Shown: one piece after another, positions 1-10,500 of the stretch
Layout: every line of letters begins with the position of its first letter
Position numbering within the stretch: the stretch's first letter is position 1
NCBI GenBank assembly: GCA_007922225.1
Contig: ML679941.1
Location: 55,143,849 to 55,207,848 of the forward strand
Source of the DNA: Emydura subglobosa
Lineage: Eukaryota > Chordata > Testudines > Chelidae
DNA length: 64,000 nt
Direction: 5' to 3'
The notes under the pieces: model-generated
Database searches by the model: none
Told to the model about the DNA's origin: nothing
Seen by the model: the letters and a program-made list of their open reading frames with translations, nothing else
Translations under genes and position numbers: made by a program

Positions 1-99
1 CGAGTGAGAGTCCTCACTAGAGACAGAAGCTGCATTTTCTATTTTTTGTTGTTCTTTTCTCTCCCCTTTCATGTGTGTTTGTCTGGATTTGTCTTCTAG

Positions 100-201
100 G
101 AAATGAAATCTGACTTTAACAACAATGATGACTCCAGCCCAGCTCAACTAACTTCTTTTTCCTCAAAAAGGACAGTTATTGTCATCTTTGATACCACCTA
201 A
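100..201 (+). CDS. Possible terminal coding exon (speculative)
   Basis: A long pyrimidine-rich tract (about 30-97) ends in TTCTAG at 94-99, a good splice-acceptor shape. From base 100 the frame stays open for 33 codons, with a Met at 103, to TAA at 199-201. An AATAAA lies about 70 bases downstream at 273-278. The peptide begins EMKSDFNNNDDSS and ends IVIFDTT; I do not recognise it. Nothing else in the window supports a gene on this strand, so this may be chance. Confidence 0.12.
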   Translation, partial: EMKSDFNNNDDSSPAQLTSFSSKRTVIVIFDTT

Positions 202-1067
202 AAGTCTATTAAACAAAAGGGGTTTTCCTTCTAAAAACAGTCCCCACTTAAAGAGGAAGGGAACAGGTTTAAAATAAAAAACCGTCCTTTACATTTCAAG
301 TGATTTAATTTTGTTCTTTTCTGTATCCTTAACAGGTTAAAAGCATGTTTAATGGTGTGTCTGTGAGATTAAGGAGGCGGAGGTCTCTGTATACTAAACC
401 TCTGTCTACTTGTTTAAAACTGTTTTATGTTGGATAGCAACTGGGACATGTTAGTACCTTTGACCCATATATTCCATCTAAATTAATACAACATGACTCA
501 GTCCCAAAATTATTGGAGAAAGTACAAAGGATAATTGCATGAACAAGTCTCTATAACCATTCCAAAAGATCAGAGGCCTAAAGGATCTGTGTATGCTTCA
601 GCGCCAGTGCTAACTGGCTTTACGTTTAGCTTTGATGTGAGAAGTCTATTTGAATTTCAGCCTGGTTGTGCTAACATAGTACTGCCAGGTGAAATTTAGC
701 CAGTGTGTGTTTAGAATTTCATTAGAAGTAATTTCATTTTGTCCTGTGGCAACAAATTAGCTACTGACTAACCTGAACTTTTTCCTTTAATCCATGTGCT
801 AGGGCTAGTCTGCTGAAAACAAAGATAGTGTCTTCATTCTACCAGTGATGCCACCTCATCCGTCTTTGTTTCTTTCTCCCTTTCTAATTTATGGGGATGA
901 TCTTCCACTTGGGGAAGTCAATGTCAAAACTCCCATCAGTAGTGCAGGATTGGATCATTTAGGTCATCTTTCATGCTGTCTCATGCCTGGAACAAATAGT
1001 TTATGCCAGTGCACCAACTCGCTCTTTATTAAAATCTGAAAACCCACTCAGTGATGAAGCCCACAAA
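202..1067. other. Unassigned AT-rich host DNA
   Basis: No repeat family or gene was recognised. The short open frame at 845-1039 has no recognisable motif and ends just before a transposon, so I treat it as chance. Confidence 0.3.
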
Positions 1068-1075
1068 CACTAGTG

Positions 1076-1507
1076 CAGCAGTTCCCAAACCGTGGGTTGT
1101 GACCCCAAGTGGGGTTGCTTTATCAGCAGATGGGGTCACAGCAATCCCAAGCATGCAGAGGACGCCATTTTACAAAATGGCTTCCTCCGCACAGACTGAC
1201 CTCACATGCACCCTATGCACGAGGTCACGTTGCACGAGGGAAGCTATTTTGCTCTACAAATCAGCACTTTCCATATGGCACAACGTCACACGCAATGTAT
1301 ATGTGTGAGGTCATGCAGTCCAGAGGACGCCGTTTGTAAAGCAAAATGACATTCTCTTTGCAACGTGACCTTGCATGGACAATGCATGTGAGGTCACTCT
1401 GCAGGGAGGACACCATTTTTAAATGGCAACTTCCATGCTGTGTGGGGTAGTGGGAAACAACACATCTGAAAAGGGGCTCACACAGGGAAAATGTTTGGGA
1501 ACCACTA
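1076..1507. mobile_element. Non-autonomous hAT-like DNA transposon (432 bp)
   Basis: The left end reads CAGCAGTTCCCAAAC and the right end, reverse-complemented, reads TAGTGGTTCCCAAAC. These are imperfect terminal inverted repeats of the hAT type. The element is flanked by an exact 8-bp target duplication, CACTAGTG, at 1068-1075 and 1508-1515; hAT transposases make 8-bp duplications. There is no transposase reading frame, so movement must have depended on an enzyme from elsewhere. Short ORFs at 1051-1339 run across the repeat and are not genes. Confidence 0.88.
1153..1440. repeat. Internal tandem array of about four ~80-bp units in the hAT-like element
   Basis: The motif GAGGACGCCATTTT recurs in degraded form at about 1158, 1236, 1323 and 1406 (spacings 78, 87 and 83). 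Each is preceded by a variant of GAGGTCAC or GCATGCA. The body of the transposon therefore looks built from tandem copies of a unit of about 82 bp. The second unit is the most diverged. Confidence 0.55.
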
Positions 1508-1515
1508 CACTAGTG

Positions 1516-3155
1516 TATATCACTAATGTCATCAAAGCTCATGTGTATGTATGAAATATTAAATATAATTTTCTGAGTTCCCTAGTACATTCTTGTCTGA
1601 TTTTTTGGCAATACATTTTGGGCACCAATCCTGCCGCTGACTGTTGATGGGTGGACGACTAACTGAAGGATTGGGTGTCTGGATTGTAAACTACTGATCC
1701 TGCAAACACTTACTGATGCTAAAATTTTAATATGTGCTTAAGGGTTTGCAGGACTGGGGCCCATGTGTTTGTTTGCACTCTCTACAGCAGGGAACATACT
1801 GTCAATGCTTCCCTAATTATAAATAATCCCCCAAATGCAGTCAGATTTCAATGAAGATAGATTTGTTGGAGTCATAGTTGAGTATATATGGCTTGCTGAA
1901 TCCTATTTTATATCATTTACAAGAAACTATAGCTCGTAATTTTATAAACTAAAATACTCAAAAATCAGTACTAAATACAAATATTTGAGGTTAAATCAAC
2001 AAATCTGAAGAGAACTACCCAAATTGTCAGTAGCCTTATTTATAAGACAATGATAAACCTACAATAAAGTAAAAAAATTAAAGTCAAGGAAGAGCATGTT
2101 CTCTTTTCTGCATATTTAAAGAACATCAAGGAATAAAATCGGATCGGATGAAATTCCTGAGAATCTGTCCCTTTATTATAGCTAGCGCTCTAGCAGGCTG
2201 GATATTTCTGTGACATCAATGCTTTGGTAAGTACTGTAGTTTACACTAGACATGAAATGAAACTGGTATATACTTAAATGGGGTAATCCTGAACATTCTA
2301 TCAAAACTGCAGTTCCTAGGATCTAACTGTAGAAGTTCTGCAGGATTCTTTGGTTCAGCTGCCACAAAAGCTTGGAACTGAAATTCTGGGACTAAAATTA
2401 TGTTTGTATGTGGCTCTCGGTTTTGCAGACTGCTTTGGACTCCTGTGAAAGATGAACCTTGTAAAGGTAAATATGGAAAGTGTTTCAGACGATGTGAGAG
2501 CTACATGAACAAAGAATGAGGAGAAAGCGTAGGTACAGGCAGATTGATAACTGCCCTGCAGCCAGCTGTAAATGCCTGCTATGGTTCTGCTAGTACATGT
2601 TCTAGATTATGAGGGTAACGGAAGTTTGTCTTCCTACTTCTGCTCTTTTTATCTGGTTGAATCTAAAAGCAAAGTACTTTATCTTTCTGCCCTAATCTTT
2701 ACCAGTGTTTCATACAACCAGAGCATAGGTAAAAGGTATGGTTCACAAGTTTGGTTACATATTCTGAGTGGTTTTCTCCAGTAAAAGAACACTGCTGACA
2801 AGCTGTGGGGTTATGTGCCTTTGGCTCTTTGCCTGGTTCTCTGGGTAAGCATGCTAACACTGATGTCAGTCTGCAATTGACTTGCCTTCTTACAGTAAGC
2901 ACAAACAGTACTTGAAAATTGTCATTTTCACAGCCCATATGTTCTTAGCAGGGTTTCTCAGGTGCCAAATGCACTGTAAAGAGAGGCTATTCACCTGTAA
3001 CCCTAGTCACTGCTGCTCAGGGTAGAGGCTGGTGAAGAAGAGGAAACATCCAGTCCCAAGACTGGAATGTATTGATCCATGATAGCCTAATTGACAGCAA
3101 GCATCACTGAGACAGGAGGTTCAAAATTAGCTTCCCTGTCAACATAAGAAATAAT
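1516..3155. other. Unassigned host DNA with one possible old palindromic repeat
   Basis: At about 1622-1765 the ends CACCAATCCTGC and TTTGCAGGACTGG resemble the termini of short palindromic repeats common in sauropsid genomes. The rest carries no feature I can support; the open frames at 2572-2938 are overlapping and show no domain. Confidence 0.3.
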
Positions 3156-3372
3156 TTGTAAAATTAATAGATTTTAATGCCAGAAGGGACCACTCCAGTG
3201 TTTCTCAACCTTTTTAATACCAGGGACTAGCTCACTGCCTTCCTAAACTGTCAGGGAGGTCTTGGGGACCAGCACAAGTCCACGGACCGATCATTGAGAA
3301 ACACTGCACTGGACTATCTAATTTGACTTCCTGCATAGCACAACCCATAGAATTTCACCCAGTTACTCCTAT
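3156..3372 (-). mobile_element. CR1-type LINE 3'-end fragment
   Basis: TAGATTTTAATGCCAGAAGG at 3170-3189 matches the start of the fragment at 53146 (TAGATTCCAAGGCCAGAAGG). Both have the look of a CR1 3' end in reverse orientation. The homology resumes after an inserted DNA element, with CTATCTAATTTGACTTCCTG at about 3313 followed by CATAGAATTTCACCC. The family assignment is from recognition only. Confidence 0.5.
3196..3306. mobile_element. Short hAT-like element (111 bp) inserted in the CR1 fragment
   Basis: The left end CAGTGTTTCTCAACC and right end TTGAGAAACACTG form terminal inverted repeats of a common hAT type. The flanks (CCACTC on the left, CACTGGAC on the right) give no clean 8-bp duplication, probably through decay. 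It splits CR1 sequence, so it is younger than that CR1 copy. Confidence 0.6.
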
Positions 3373-4018
3373 TGAGTGTTGAGGCTGGTGGACCACAGAA
3401 GAGAGCATTGAGGTGTTACAGTGAAAGCTTTACAGCCTTTTAGCAGTGTTTGCTTCTGTTTGGGGAAATGCCCTGACAAGTAGATTGTTGGAATAAAGCT
3501 GGCCTAGGAGATGGCTGACTTTCTACCGAATCTTAAAATAATATGCAATGAGTCAATTAATCCAGGCATATCTCCACTGAAACCCATAGCAAATACCCCT
3601 ATAAGAGGCCTTTACTATCAATTCTATGTTAAAATATTATCAGAATAACAGACCAAATATCTAGAGAAATCCAGTTTAATTCCCGAGTTGCGTTAGGGCT
3701 AGCCCAGGCCATTATCATACCTCCAGCCCAAAGGTTTGTCTTTCTAAGGTTCTTTGACATTGGCTTAGTCTTGTAACATATCTCACTTCTTTTTAATTCT
3801 TTTGATTTGACTATCAATTTGTTGATATTTAATAGAAGTATCAACCTGAATCATTTGTAGTTACTTAAAATAAACAACTCCTGATATACATAATCAGGAC
3901 AGGGCAGGCCACCAAATACTTGCCCAGACTGAATAAAATCCACTGACATCAATAAGGGATTTCAATAACTTAAGAATCATGAGACAATGTTGTGGTGGTG
4001 TTTAATTTTATTTTTTAA
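3373..4018. other. Unassigned AT-rich host DNA
   Basis: No recognisable repeat, gene or motif. The reverse-strand open frame at 3629-3844 is Lys/Ile-rich with no domain and is probably chance. Confidence 0.3.
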
Positions 4019-4158
4019 GGGTAACATTTTCAAAAAATTATTTGAAAGTCAAAGTCCCAGTGACTTTCAATAAGAGTTAGGCGTCTAAGTGTCTACATCG
4101 CTTTTAAAATGGGTGTTAGGCTCCTAAGTCACTTAGGTACTTTTTGAAAATTTTACCC
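4019..4158. mobile_element. Palindromic MITE-like element
   Basis: The left end GGGTAACATTTTCAAAAA and right end TTTTTGAAAATTTTACCC are inverted repeats with one mismatch over 18 bases. The interior contains repeated TTAGGC..CTAAGT modules in both orientations, for example AGGCTCCTAAGTCACTTAGG. Self-complementary repeats of this kind are common in sauropsid genomes. Confidence 0.6.
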
Positions 4159-4302
4159 AGAACGCTTTGTGTTGGATTTGCATTTCATTCTCAAAAAGCA
4201 ATGTGTCTTGATTTGAGGATAACATTTGCTGGTTTTATCATAGCTCCTGTTTTTAGTATGTTGAACTCAAATGCAGTTTAGAAACTATTTTGACTCTCAG
4301 GC

Positions 4303-4432
4303 CACAACCTACAAAAACTTAGTCACAATCATATCTTCAGTCATTTAAGTAGTTCAGTTGAAATCCATGGGCTACTCATTGGAACTAAACTTCAGCACAT
4401 GTTTAAGCGTTTAGTGGAATGGGACCTTAGTG
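4303..4432. repeat. Probable short palindromic interspersed repeat
   Basis: A central TTGAAATCCATGG (4358-4370) is flanked by weakly complementary arms (CTTAGTCAC...TTTAAG and CTTCAGCACATGTTTAAGCG). The same layout recurs at 5835-5945, 37380-37455 and 51608-51675. Confidence 0.35.
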
Positions 4433-4552
4433 AAGGCTCAAGAAGCAGCGCACAAAATGCACAGTAGAGCTCTACCAATGGAGAAGAAAACCAGTTACTC
4501 ACCATGGCGTATTAGCATTCAACAATAAGATCTATAACTTTAGAAATGTTAA

Positions 4553-4680
4553 AATTCACAGCACTTCCAAAAGGAAGCCAGGTATTACAACACCCATTTT
4601 ATAAATGAAGAAACTGTGGCTCAGAGAGGTTGATTTTCCCAGTTCCATTTAAGGTTAGTCTAGATTAGGAAAACAGGTCA
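4553..4680 (-). mobile_element. MIR SINE fragment
   Basis: CCCATTTTATAAATGAAGAAACTGTGGCTCAGAGAGGTTG at about 4592-4631 is the reverse complement of the conserved MIR core (CTCAGTTTCCTCATCTGTAAAATGGG-like). The ends are degraded. Confidence 0.6.
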
Positions 4681-5454
4681 AAGTTTCATCAGGATTAGCT
4701 GATATGCATTGGCTAACCTTAGCCTAACCATGAGCTTTCCTTAATATGTGAACATAATCTGCATCTGTGTTGGAGAAAAAGGCAGGGTTCGCTAACCCAA
4801 ACCTAACCTCAACCTTTCTTCCTAATCTAGTCAATGCCTGTGACAGACCTGGGAATAGAATACAACTGTCCCCTGCTCTAATAACTAAGCAACAGAAACC
4901 TGCAGATGAGAAAATTCATGTCATACCATACTTGAAAAGACTAAGATCTGGGCCTCAATATCTAAGGTAAGCTAATCAAGTTAGGCACAAAATGTAATTC
5001 CATCCTATCCTGAGGTACAGTATCTGAACAAGCTTTGTGCCCCAAACTAGTTAGTGGTGATCCAGGCCATCTGCATGTACCACCAGTATATTTTTGTGAT
5101 GATCAGAGGTGAAAGCACAAAAAATGTATACACGCAACAAAAGATGGCTCTTGTGCAAAATATCCATGCTGTATTTGCTTTTATTAAGTCTTCGTGCTGG
5201 TATTTCTTTTGTGTTTCAAGCTCACATATTGTTTGCTTTATGCTGGGTTTGAATTGTATTTGATCGGTTACTTGGATTTGTTTGGACAATGATCAGGGTT
5301 TTCCTTTATATTTAAAGTTTATACTAAGGCTGTTTTTTCAGAAATGTATCAAGGCATCAAGCCAGAATATGAATGCCAGAAAGCAGCCATAGAATTAAAA
5401 TGAAGGCTGCACCAATTTTGCTCATTAGTTATGTATTTGACTTTTAATAATTAT
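4681..5454. other. Unassigned host DNA
   Basis: No repeat or gene recognised. The opposed open frames at 5054-5263 and 5047-5289 overlap each other and have no domain. Confidence 0.3.
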
Positions 5455-5545
5455 TAGATAGTGCTCAAAGGTGTGCTGGGCATTCCTTAGAGGACTAGAG
5501 GCACAATCCTTGCCAGAAAGAGTTTACAGTCCAAGGCTTTGATCC
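5455..5545. mobile_element. Ancient L3/CR1-like LINE tail (fragment)
   Basis: GTGCTGGGCATTCC...CACAATCCTTGCCAGAAAGAGTTTACAGTC follows the pattern of an old amniote LINE tail (GTGCTAGGCRCT...CAGTCCYTGCCCC..AGAGCTTACA). Better-preserved relatives lie at 22445-22575 and 32925-33030. Confidence 0.4.
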
Positions 5546-5834
5546 TATAAAATGTGCACAATTCTTACATTTTGTGTGCAACTCTTTTGCTATTAGCTCT
5601 TCTTAGAGCTCCAGATGCTGGAATAATGAGACTTCATGGGAATCTCAGATTTCGTTTTTAAAAAGGTACATTTCTAGCCCTTGTGGTTAAAGAGAAAGTT
5701 TGAAACATGACCAGAATGCACCTTAAAGGCTCAAGTGCAAGTAGCCAAACCAGAAGGCAAATAAAAAGAACAGAAAATATTTTTTTTTATTTTTAAGCTA
5801 ATTTCATAATTTTGAGTAAGCCTGACTCGTGATG

Positions 5835-5945
5835 TTTGAACTCTTGAGGGTGGTAATGCTGCACATGAGTAGCCCTATTAACTTGAATGGGTTACTCATG
5901 TACATAAAGTTAAACCTGTGCATGAGTCTATACAAGATTGAGGCC
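5835..5945. repeat. Short palindromic interspersed repeat
   Basis: CACATGAGTAGCCCTATTAA and TTGAATGGGTTACTCATG are self-complementary around 5880, with weaker arms outside (CTTGAGGGTGG / GAGTCTATACAAG). It shares its core with the repeat at 4303-4432. Confidence 0.4.
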
Positions 5946-6276
5946 TAAATTTTAAGTAAGGCATGTGAGTTGCAAAGAGCAGTGAAGGGACAGTGAAGAA
6001 GGCTGAGTGAAATAGCAATGCAATGCAATGTGGCTACCCAATTTGGGCACATGCACAGCATGGTGCTTCAGTTAAGGGTTTGGTCTTTAAATTTTCTTTT
6101 TTTTTAATCTTTCTTAATAGACAGCATTAAGATGAGACAGTGAATATTAATGATTCTCTTATTCTGGGCATCTAGGAAGAGACGAGTTTTCAGGAGTGAC
6201 TGACTGAAAATGTAGAGACTAGAGCAGGGAGGGCATCTTAATTGTGTGTAGGTTGAAAGACCTTGTAGTTTAAAGA

Positions 6277-6398
6277 TAAGGTGACCAAATGCCCCGATTT
6301 TATAGGAACAGTCCCAGTATTCAGGGCTTTTTCTTAAATAGGTGCCCATTACCCTCCACCCCTGTCCCGATTTTTCTCACTTGCTATCTGTCACCCTA
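6277..6398. mobile_element. 122-bp hAT-like MITE with exact 8-bp target duplication
   Basis: The element begins TAAGGTGACCAAATG and ends ATCTGTCACCCTA, forming inverted terminal repeats. TTTAAAGA is duplicated exactly at 6269-6276 and 6399-6406. The interior has the paired motifs CCCGATTTTATAGGAACAG and GTCCCGATTTTTC, typical of a family common in turtle DNA. The ORF that starts inside it (6289-6645) is a by-product. Confidence 0.85.
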
Positions 6399-6406
6399 TT
6401 TAAAGA

Positions 6407-7225
6407 TCATATGGTTTAAACCAGATCTGAGAATCTTCTCAGATGATCTCCTTGGCCCACTTCACTCTCAAATGGGCTGTGACTGGCCTGAAGATCGACA
6501 CCATGAGGCCTGGGCGAGGCAAAAAATGAGGCCCCAAGGCCCTTGGTACAGATACAAGACAGAGTCATTCCTGTGTGCAGTGAGAAGTCCCTTCTTCCGT
6601 AGCTCAAAGGCTGTCAAGGAGGTGGGTCTGAAGGAAAGTGGATGAAACTGCGGTTACCACATCCTGACGGGTGAGAGGGATGATAGTAAAGGTTCTGTGG
6701 CCGCTCCACGCATTTCTTCCTGAAGCTGTCTCCCGCTGCTCACTAGCAGGTCCTGGGCACACTACTTGTGGTCACGCACATTTACATGGCAACAGGATTG
6801 ATGAATGCAAGCTATATAATGCTACTGATTTTTTTTTTTTTTTTTTTTAATAGCTAGCCAAACTTTTATTTAGGATTGGCTTTTTCCCCAGCTATCCAAA
6901 TCTGTTAATTGTCTACTAACAGAAGCCTTGGTATAACTCTGGGTATGACAGACCTCCATCAATGAGACTCTTTGTCTTTCTGTAGTTGTACAATTCAGGG
7001 CACAACTCAGGTTGTACAACTAGCCTTAAGCATGAGTAAATCAAAGATGTTGGGATCCTGCTCTTTTGAGGGTCCTGAAATCCCTTGAAAATCATGGAGC
7101 TCTCAAATGCCAGCTCCTCTCCATCAGCCCTTTCACTACCAGACTTCTCCCTCTAGGCATCAGGAGCAGATGATCCCCAAGTCCAGTGGCTTACATCCCT
7201 GCTAATCTCAGGTTGTCCCTGCCCA
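6407..7225. other. Unassigned host DNA with a poly-T tract
   Basis: A run of about 18 T lies at 6831-6848. Overlapping open frames on both strands near 6416-6645 show no domain. No other repeat was recognised. Confidence 0.3.
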
Positions 7226-7337
7226 TAGGTGCTGGAACTAGGAATGCCAGGAGTGCTACTGCACCCCCTGGCTTGAAGTGGATTCCATTATATACAGGGT
7301 TTACAATTTCATTCCATGGCTCTAAACACCCCTGTCT
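7226..7337. repeat. Probable short DNA-element fragment
   Basis: AGGTGCTGGAACTAGG, then CACCCCCTGGCTTGAAGTGG and CATTATATACAGGGTTTACA, match the start of a repeat I recognise as frequent in turtles. The right end (CTAAACACCCCTG) is degraded. The open frame at 7186-7452 crosses it and is not a gene. Confidence 0.4.
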
Positions 7338-7600
7338 CTGCCTGAGAGTTGCTCAGGATTTTCATGCAGCACTGTACTCCATGTGTGAAACCTCACACCC
7401 ACGAATATGCACCACTGTGTTACTCAAGAAATTGCTTATCATAGGAACTTAAAATGTAAGCGTAGTATTTAGCATCCATAGCCTGAAATTCCTCCGATGA
7501 TAAACCAGAGTCAAAGCAGGTTAGAAAATGGTTTGTAGCCATTTCTATTAATCTGTCCTCCTGGCAGAGTCACACAGGACATCACTGTTCAAAAAATCCT
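7338..7600. other. Host flank left of the DIRS element
   Basis: No feature recognised. DIRS elements are not expected to make target duplications, and none is visible between this flank and the one starting at 13765. Confidence 0.3.
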
Positions 7601-7805
7601 TTATTCTTCTTTGAGTGATTGCTCATGTCCATTCCACTACAGGTGTGTGCATGCCTCCGTGCACAGTTCCCGGAACTTTTTTCCCCTTAGCAAATCCTTT
7701 AGGGCCGGCTTCGGCATCCCCTGGAACCGCGCGCACATACCGCGGTATATGAGGCGCTGCCGGTCCTACATCCTCTCAGTTCCTTCTTTCCGCCCGTGAC
7801 GGTTG
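7601..7805. repeat. DIRS left inverted terminal repeat
   Basis: GCTCATGTCCATTCCACTA at 7621-7639, then GTGCATGCCTCC, ACAGTTCCC and GAACTTTTTTCCC, are the reverse complement of the right end at 13610-13720 with scattered differences. A second shared block is CGGTATATGAGGCGCTGCCGG near 7742. The outermost bases (TTCTTCTTTGAGTG) differ from the right end but are complementary to the left arm of the internal region at 13465-13480, as expected for DIRS. Confidence 0.85.
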
Positions 7806-7966
7806 CTGGAACTAGCGTTGCTCTCAGCGAGTACTATTCCCCTTCTTTGAATTTGTTTGTTATTCTAAGTAGTTTAGTTAGTTAAGTAGTTGTTAAGAGT
7901 AGTTAGAAATAAAGCAAGTCCCTTCGGGGACTTAGAGCTGCCGGGCTATGCCCTGGTCGCCAGGAT

Positions 7967-10500
7967 TCAAGCCATGTGCCTCCTGCAGGAAGGCCTTCCC
8001 GCTCAGTGACCCCCCATGACCGCTGCCTTAAGTGCTTGGGGGAGGCACACAGAAACGACAAGTGCAAGATCTGCAGGGTTTTTAAGCTGAGGACTCAGAA
8101 GGACCGAGAAATCCGGTTAAAAGCCCTGCTGATGGAGGCAGCGCTCCGCCCGGCGTCCAAGCCAGTTCACTCCACCTCAGCACTGAGCGTGACCAAGCAT
8201 CGTTGCCGGTACCAGCTTCGACTCGGCACCGCACAGCATCACCGGCACTGAGGAGGAAGAAGGCACGCATGGACACTCCCCTGTGCCGTCGATATGGGCA
8301 GGTTCGAGTACAGAGATGCATCAAACTCAGCCCATTGAGACTTTCTCCGGTGCCTGCATCTCCGGTCAGGGAGCCTCCCCAGACTCCTGGGAGTGGGAGA
8401 GTGCCCCTGCCAACGCCGTCGACACCGGAGGCTTTTCAGGCGGCAAGAGCCTTGTTGGCCTTGCCACCTCCGCACCCCCTCTGCCGAGGGAGAAGGGGCC
8501 AGTGTCGCGGGGGAAACCCGCGTTGAATCCCCCTGAAGGGCAGTGGAGATCTCCAGTACGGGGAGGAAGATCTCCCGCTGGACAGCCACCGGGGGTAGAG
8601 CGAAGACGCTACCCCAGCAGCTGCTCCAGGTCAGCATCATCGAGCTAGCCTGCTTTGATTCAGGACGAGGAGTCTCCCTCTCAGCGCCAACGTCGATCTC
8701 TGGCACTGGAGACAGCGCAGGCCAGAAGGCGGCACCGGTCGAGGTCTGCCAGGTGGTGCTCGGACAGCTCCCGCTCCAGATTCCAGACACCCAGGAGTTC
8801 GCCTGCACCGAGGTGGCACAGAACCCAGTCACCATCAGAGGACCAGGGACCGCGCAGTCCATGACGTGGAACCCGGTCTCCAGAGTCTGGCGTGGCACCG
8901 TGGAGTTCGGAGCGGCACCAGTCTCGGTCACTGAAAGGCAAGCGGCACCGGAAGTAATCAGTACTGAGACGATGCTCCTGTACCTCTAGCTCTTCCGAGT
9001 GCACCTCTGGTCGTCGGCACCGCTCACGGCGACGGAGATGGTCCTCGTCGTCCTCCAGGTCAGAGGCGTCAAGAGGGCGGTACCCGGCACGGAAGGGCAC
9101 CCAGGACCAAGGATGTGCACGGCACTGCCAGCACAGTGGCTTGGGGTCTCCCAGGGGGGACAGTCGTCGAGAGAGCCGACACCCCCACAAAGCATCACAG
9201 CCTGTAGCACAGTCAGCCCCAGGTTGGCCCTAGGGTCAATGGCCGCAACAATGGCCTTACTGGGTCCCATGGGGTATCCAGATGGGGCCGGGGCCCCAAT
9301 CCATCCTGTCATCAGGGGTACAGTACATGCCTCAGGAGAAGACCCGTAGACACCGCTCCTCGGACAAGGAGTTGGACCCCATGGAGGGACCCTCAACGGG
9401 TGCAACCCTTCATCAGGAAGGGAAGCACCTGCAGGACACACCTCGGCAGTCTTCTTCCTCCTCATTGGACAAGGCAGTCTCCCAGGGCCACATGGCGCCA
9501 CTGAAGGATTTCAGGTTGCAACAGGAGCTGCTCAAGGTGGCCTCCAACTAGGGGCTGGAGATGAAGGAGTTAGAGGAGGACGATGATAGCCTCTCTAATG
9601 TGCTGGCGGCGGCTGCCCCAGCGAGAGTGGCCCTACCAGTCCACAAAAGGGTCTTCAAAATCATAAAGGCCTTGTGCCAAACCCCTTCCTCGGTTGCCCC
9701 TAGGTCAAAGGTGGCCGAGAAAAAGTATTATGTCCCGGCCAAAGGGTCCGAGTGTCTGTTCACTCACTGCGTCCTGGGAACTCTGGTGGTAGACGTGGCC
9801 AACCAGTGGGACAGGCAAGGCCAGCCAGGGTCCACTCCCAAGAACAAAGACAACAAAAATCTGGATTTGTTTGGGAGCAAGGTTTATTCCACGGCAAGCC
9901 TGCAGTTCATGATTGCCAACCATCACGCCCTCCTGGGTAGATGTAATTTTAACTTGTGGGACTCCCTCAGGCAGTTCACTGAGGCCCTAACCCAGGACCA
10001 GGCCGCAGACTTTACCACCATTGTGGAGGAAGGAACCACGGTGGCTAGGGCAGCGCTCCAGACGTCCAGTGACACTGCTGATTCAGCGGGTAGGGCCATA
10101 GCCTCTGCCATCTCCATGAGAAGGTGCTCGTGGCTGCAATCCTCGGGCCTGTCCCAGGAGGTGCAACAATCAATTCAGGACCTCCCCTTTCATGGGTCGG
10201 CCCTATTCTCCAATCAGACCAATGCAAAGCTTCATGGTCTGAAGGACTCCAGGGCCACACTTTGCTCCCTGGGTCTGTACACGCCCCAGGCTTCCAGGCA
10301 TCAGTCACGGCCCCAGGGGTGGCAGCAGCCAAGGCCTCCTCCTAGCCCTTTCAGCCCTATAGAAATAGGGACAAGAATAGGGGGTTCAGAAGGAGGAATC
10401 ATACCCCCCAGCTCGTCCTCAGCCCCCCAGCAGGGCCCCCAGGGGGTCGGACAACCGGAGGCGACAGTTTTGATGGTGCGCCTGAGGGTGGCCCCCTGAC
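7967..10500 (+). pseudogene. DIRS gag-like region, frameshifted
   Basis: The N-terminal part encodes a Cys/His cluster (CLKCLGEAHRNDKCKIC, about 8022-8072), the zinc-binding signature of DIRS gag proteins. Just upstream, further cysteines (CASC) lie in another frame; a C6 run at 8010-8015 is a likely one-base indel. The middle (8550-9000) is Arg/Ser-rich and broken across frames. The C-terminal 312-codon segment at 9561-10499 is intact. It reads DLFGSKVYSTASLQFMIANH and, further on, DLPFHGSALFS and LHGLKDSRATL, which I recognise as conserved in DIRS gag. The role is presumed packaging of element RNA. The in-frame TAG at 9549-9551 precedes the intact segment. The long opposite-strand ORF at 8239-8931 is a GC-rich shadow. 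Confidence 0.78.

Noticed and set aside
8239..8931. 230-codon reverse-strand ORF, the second-longest frame after the gag segment
   Set aside because: It is antisense to the DIRS gag region, in GC-rich Ser/Arg-coding DNA that opens spurious frames on both strands; no domain.
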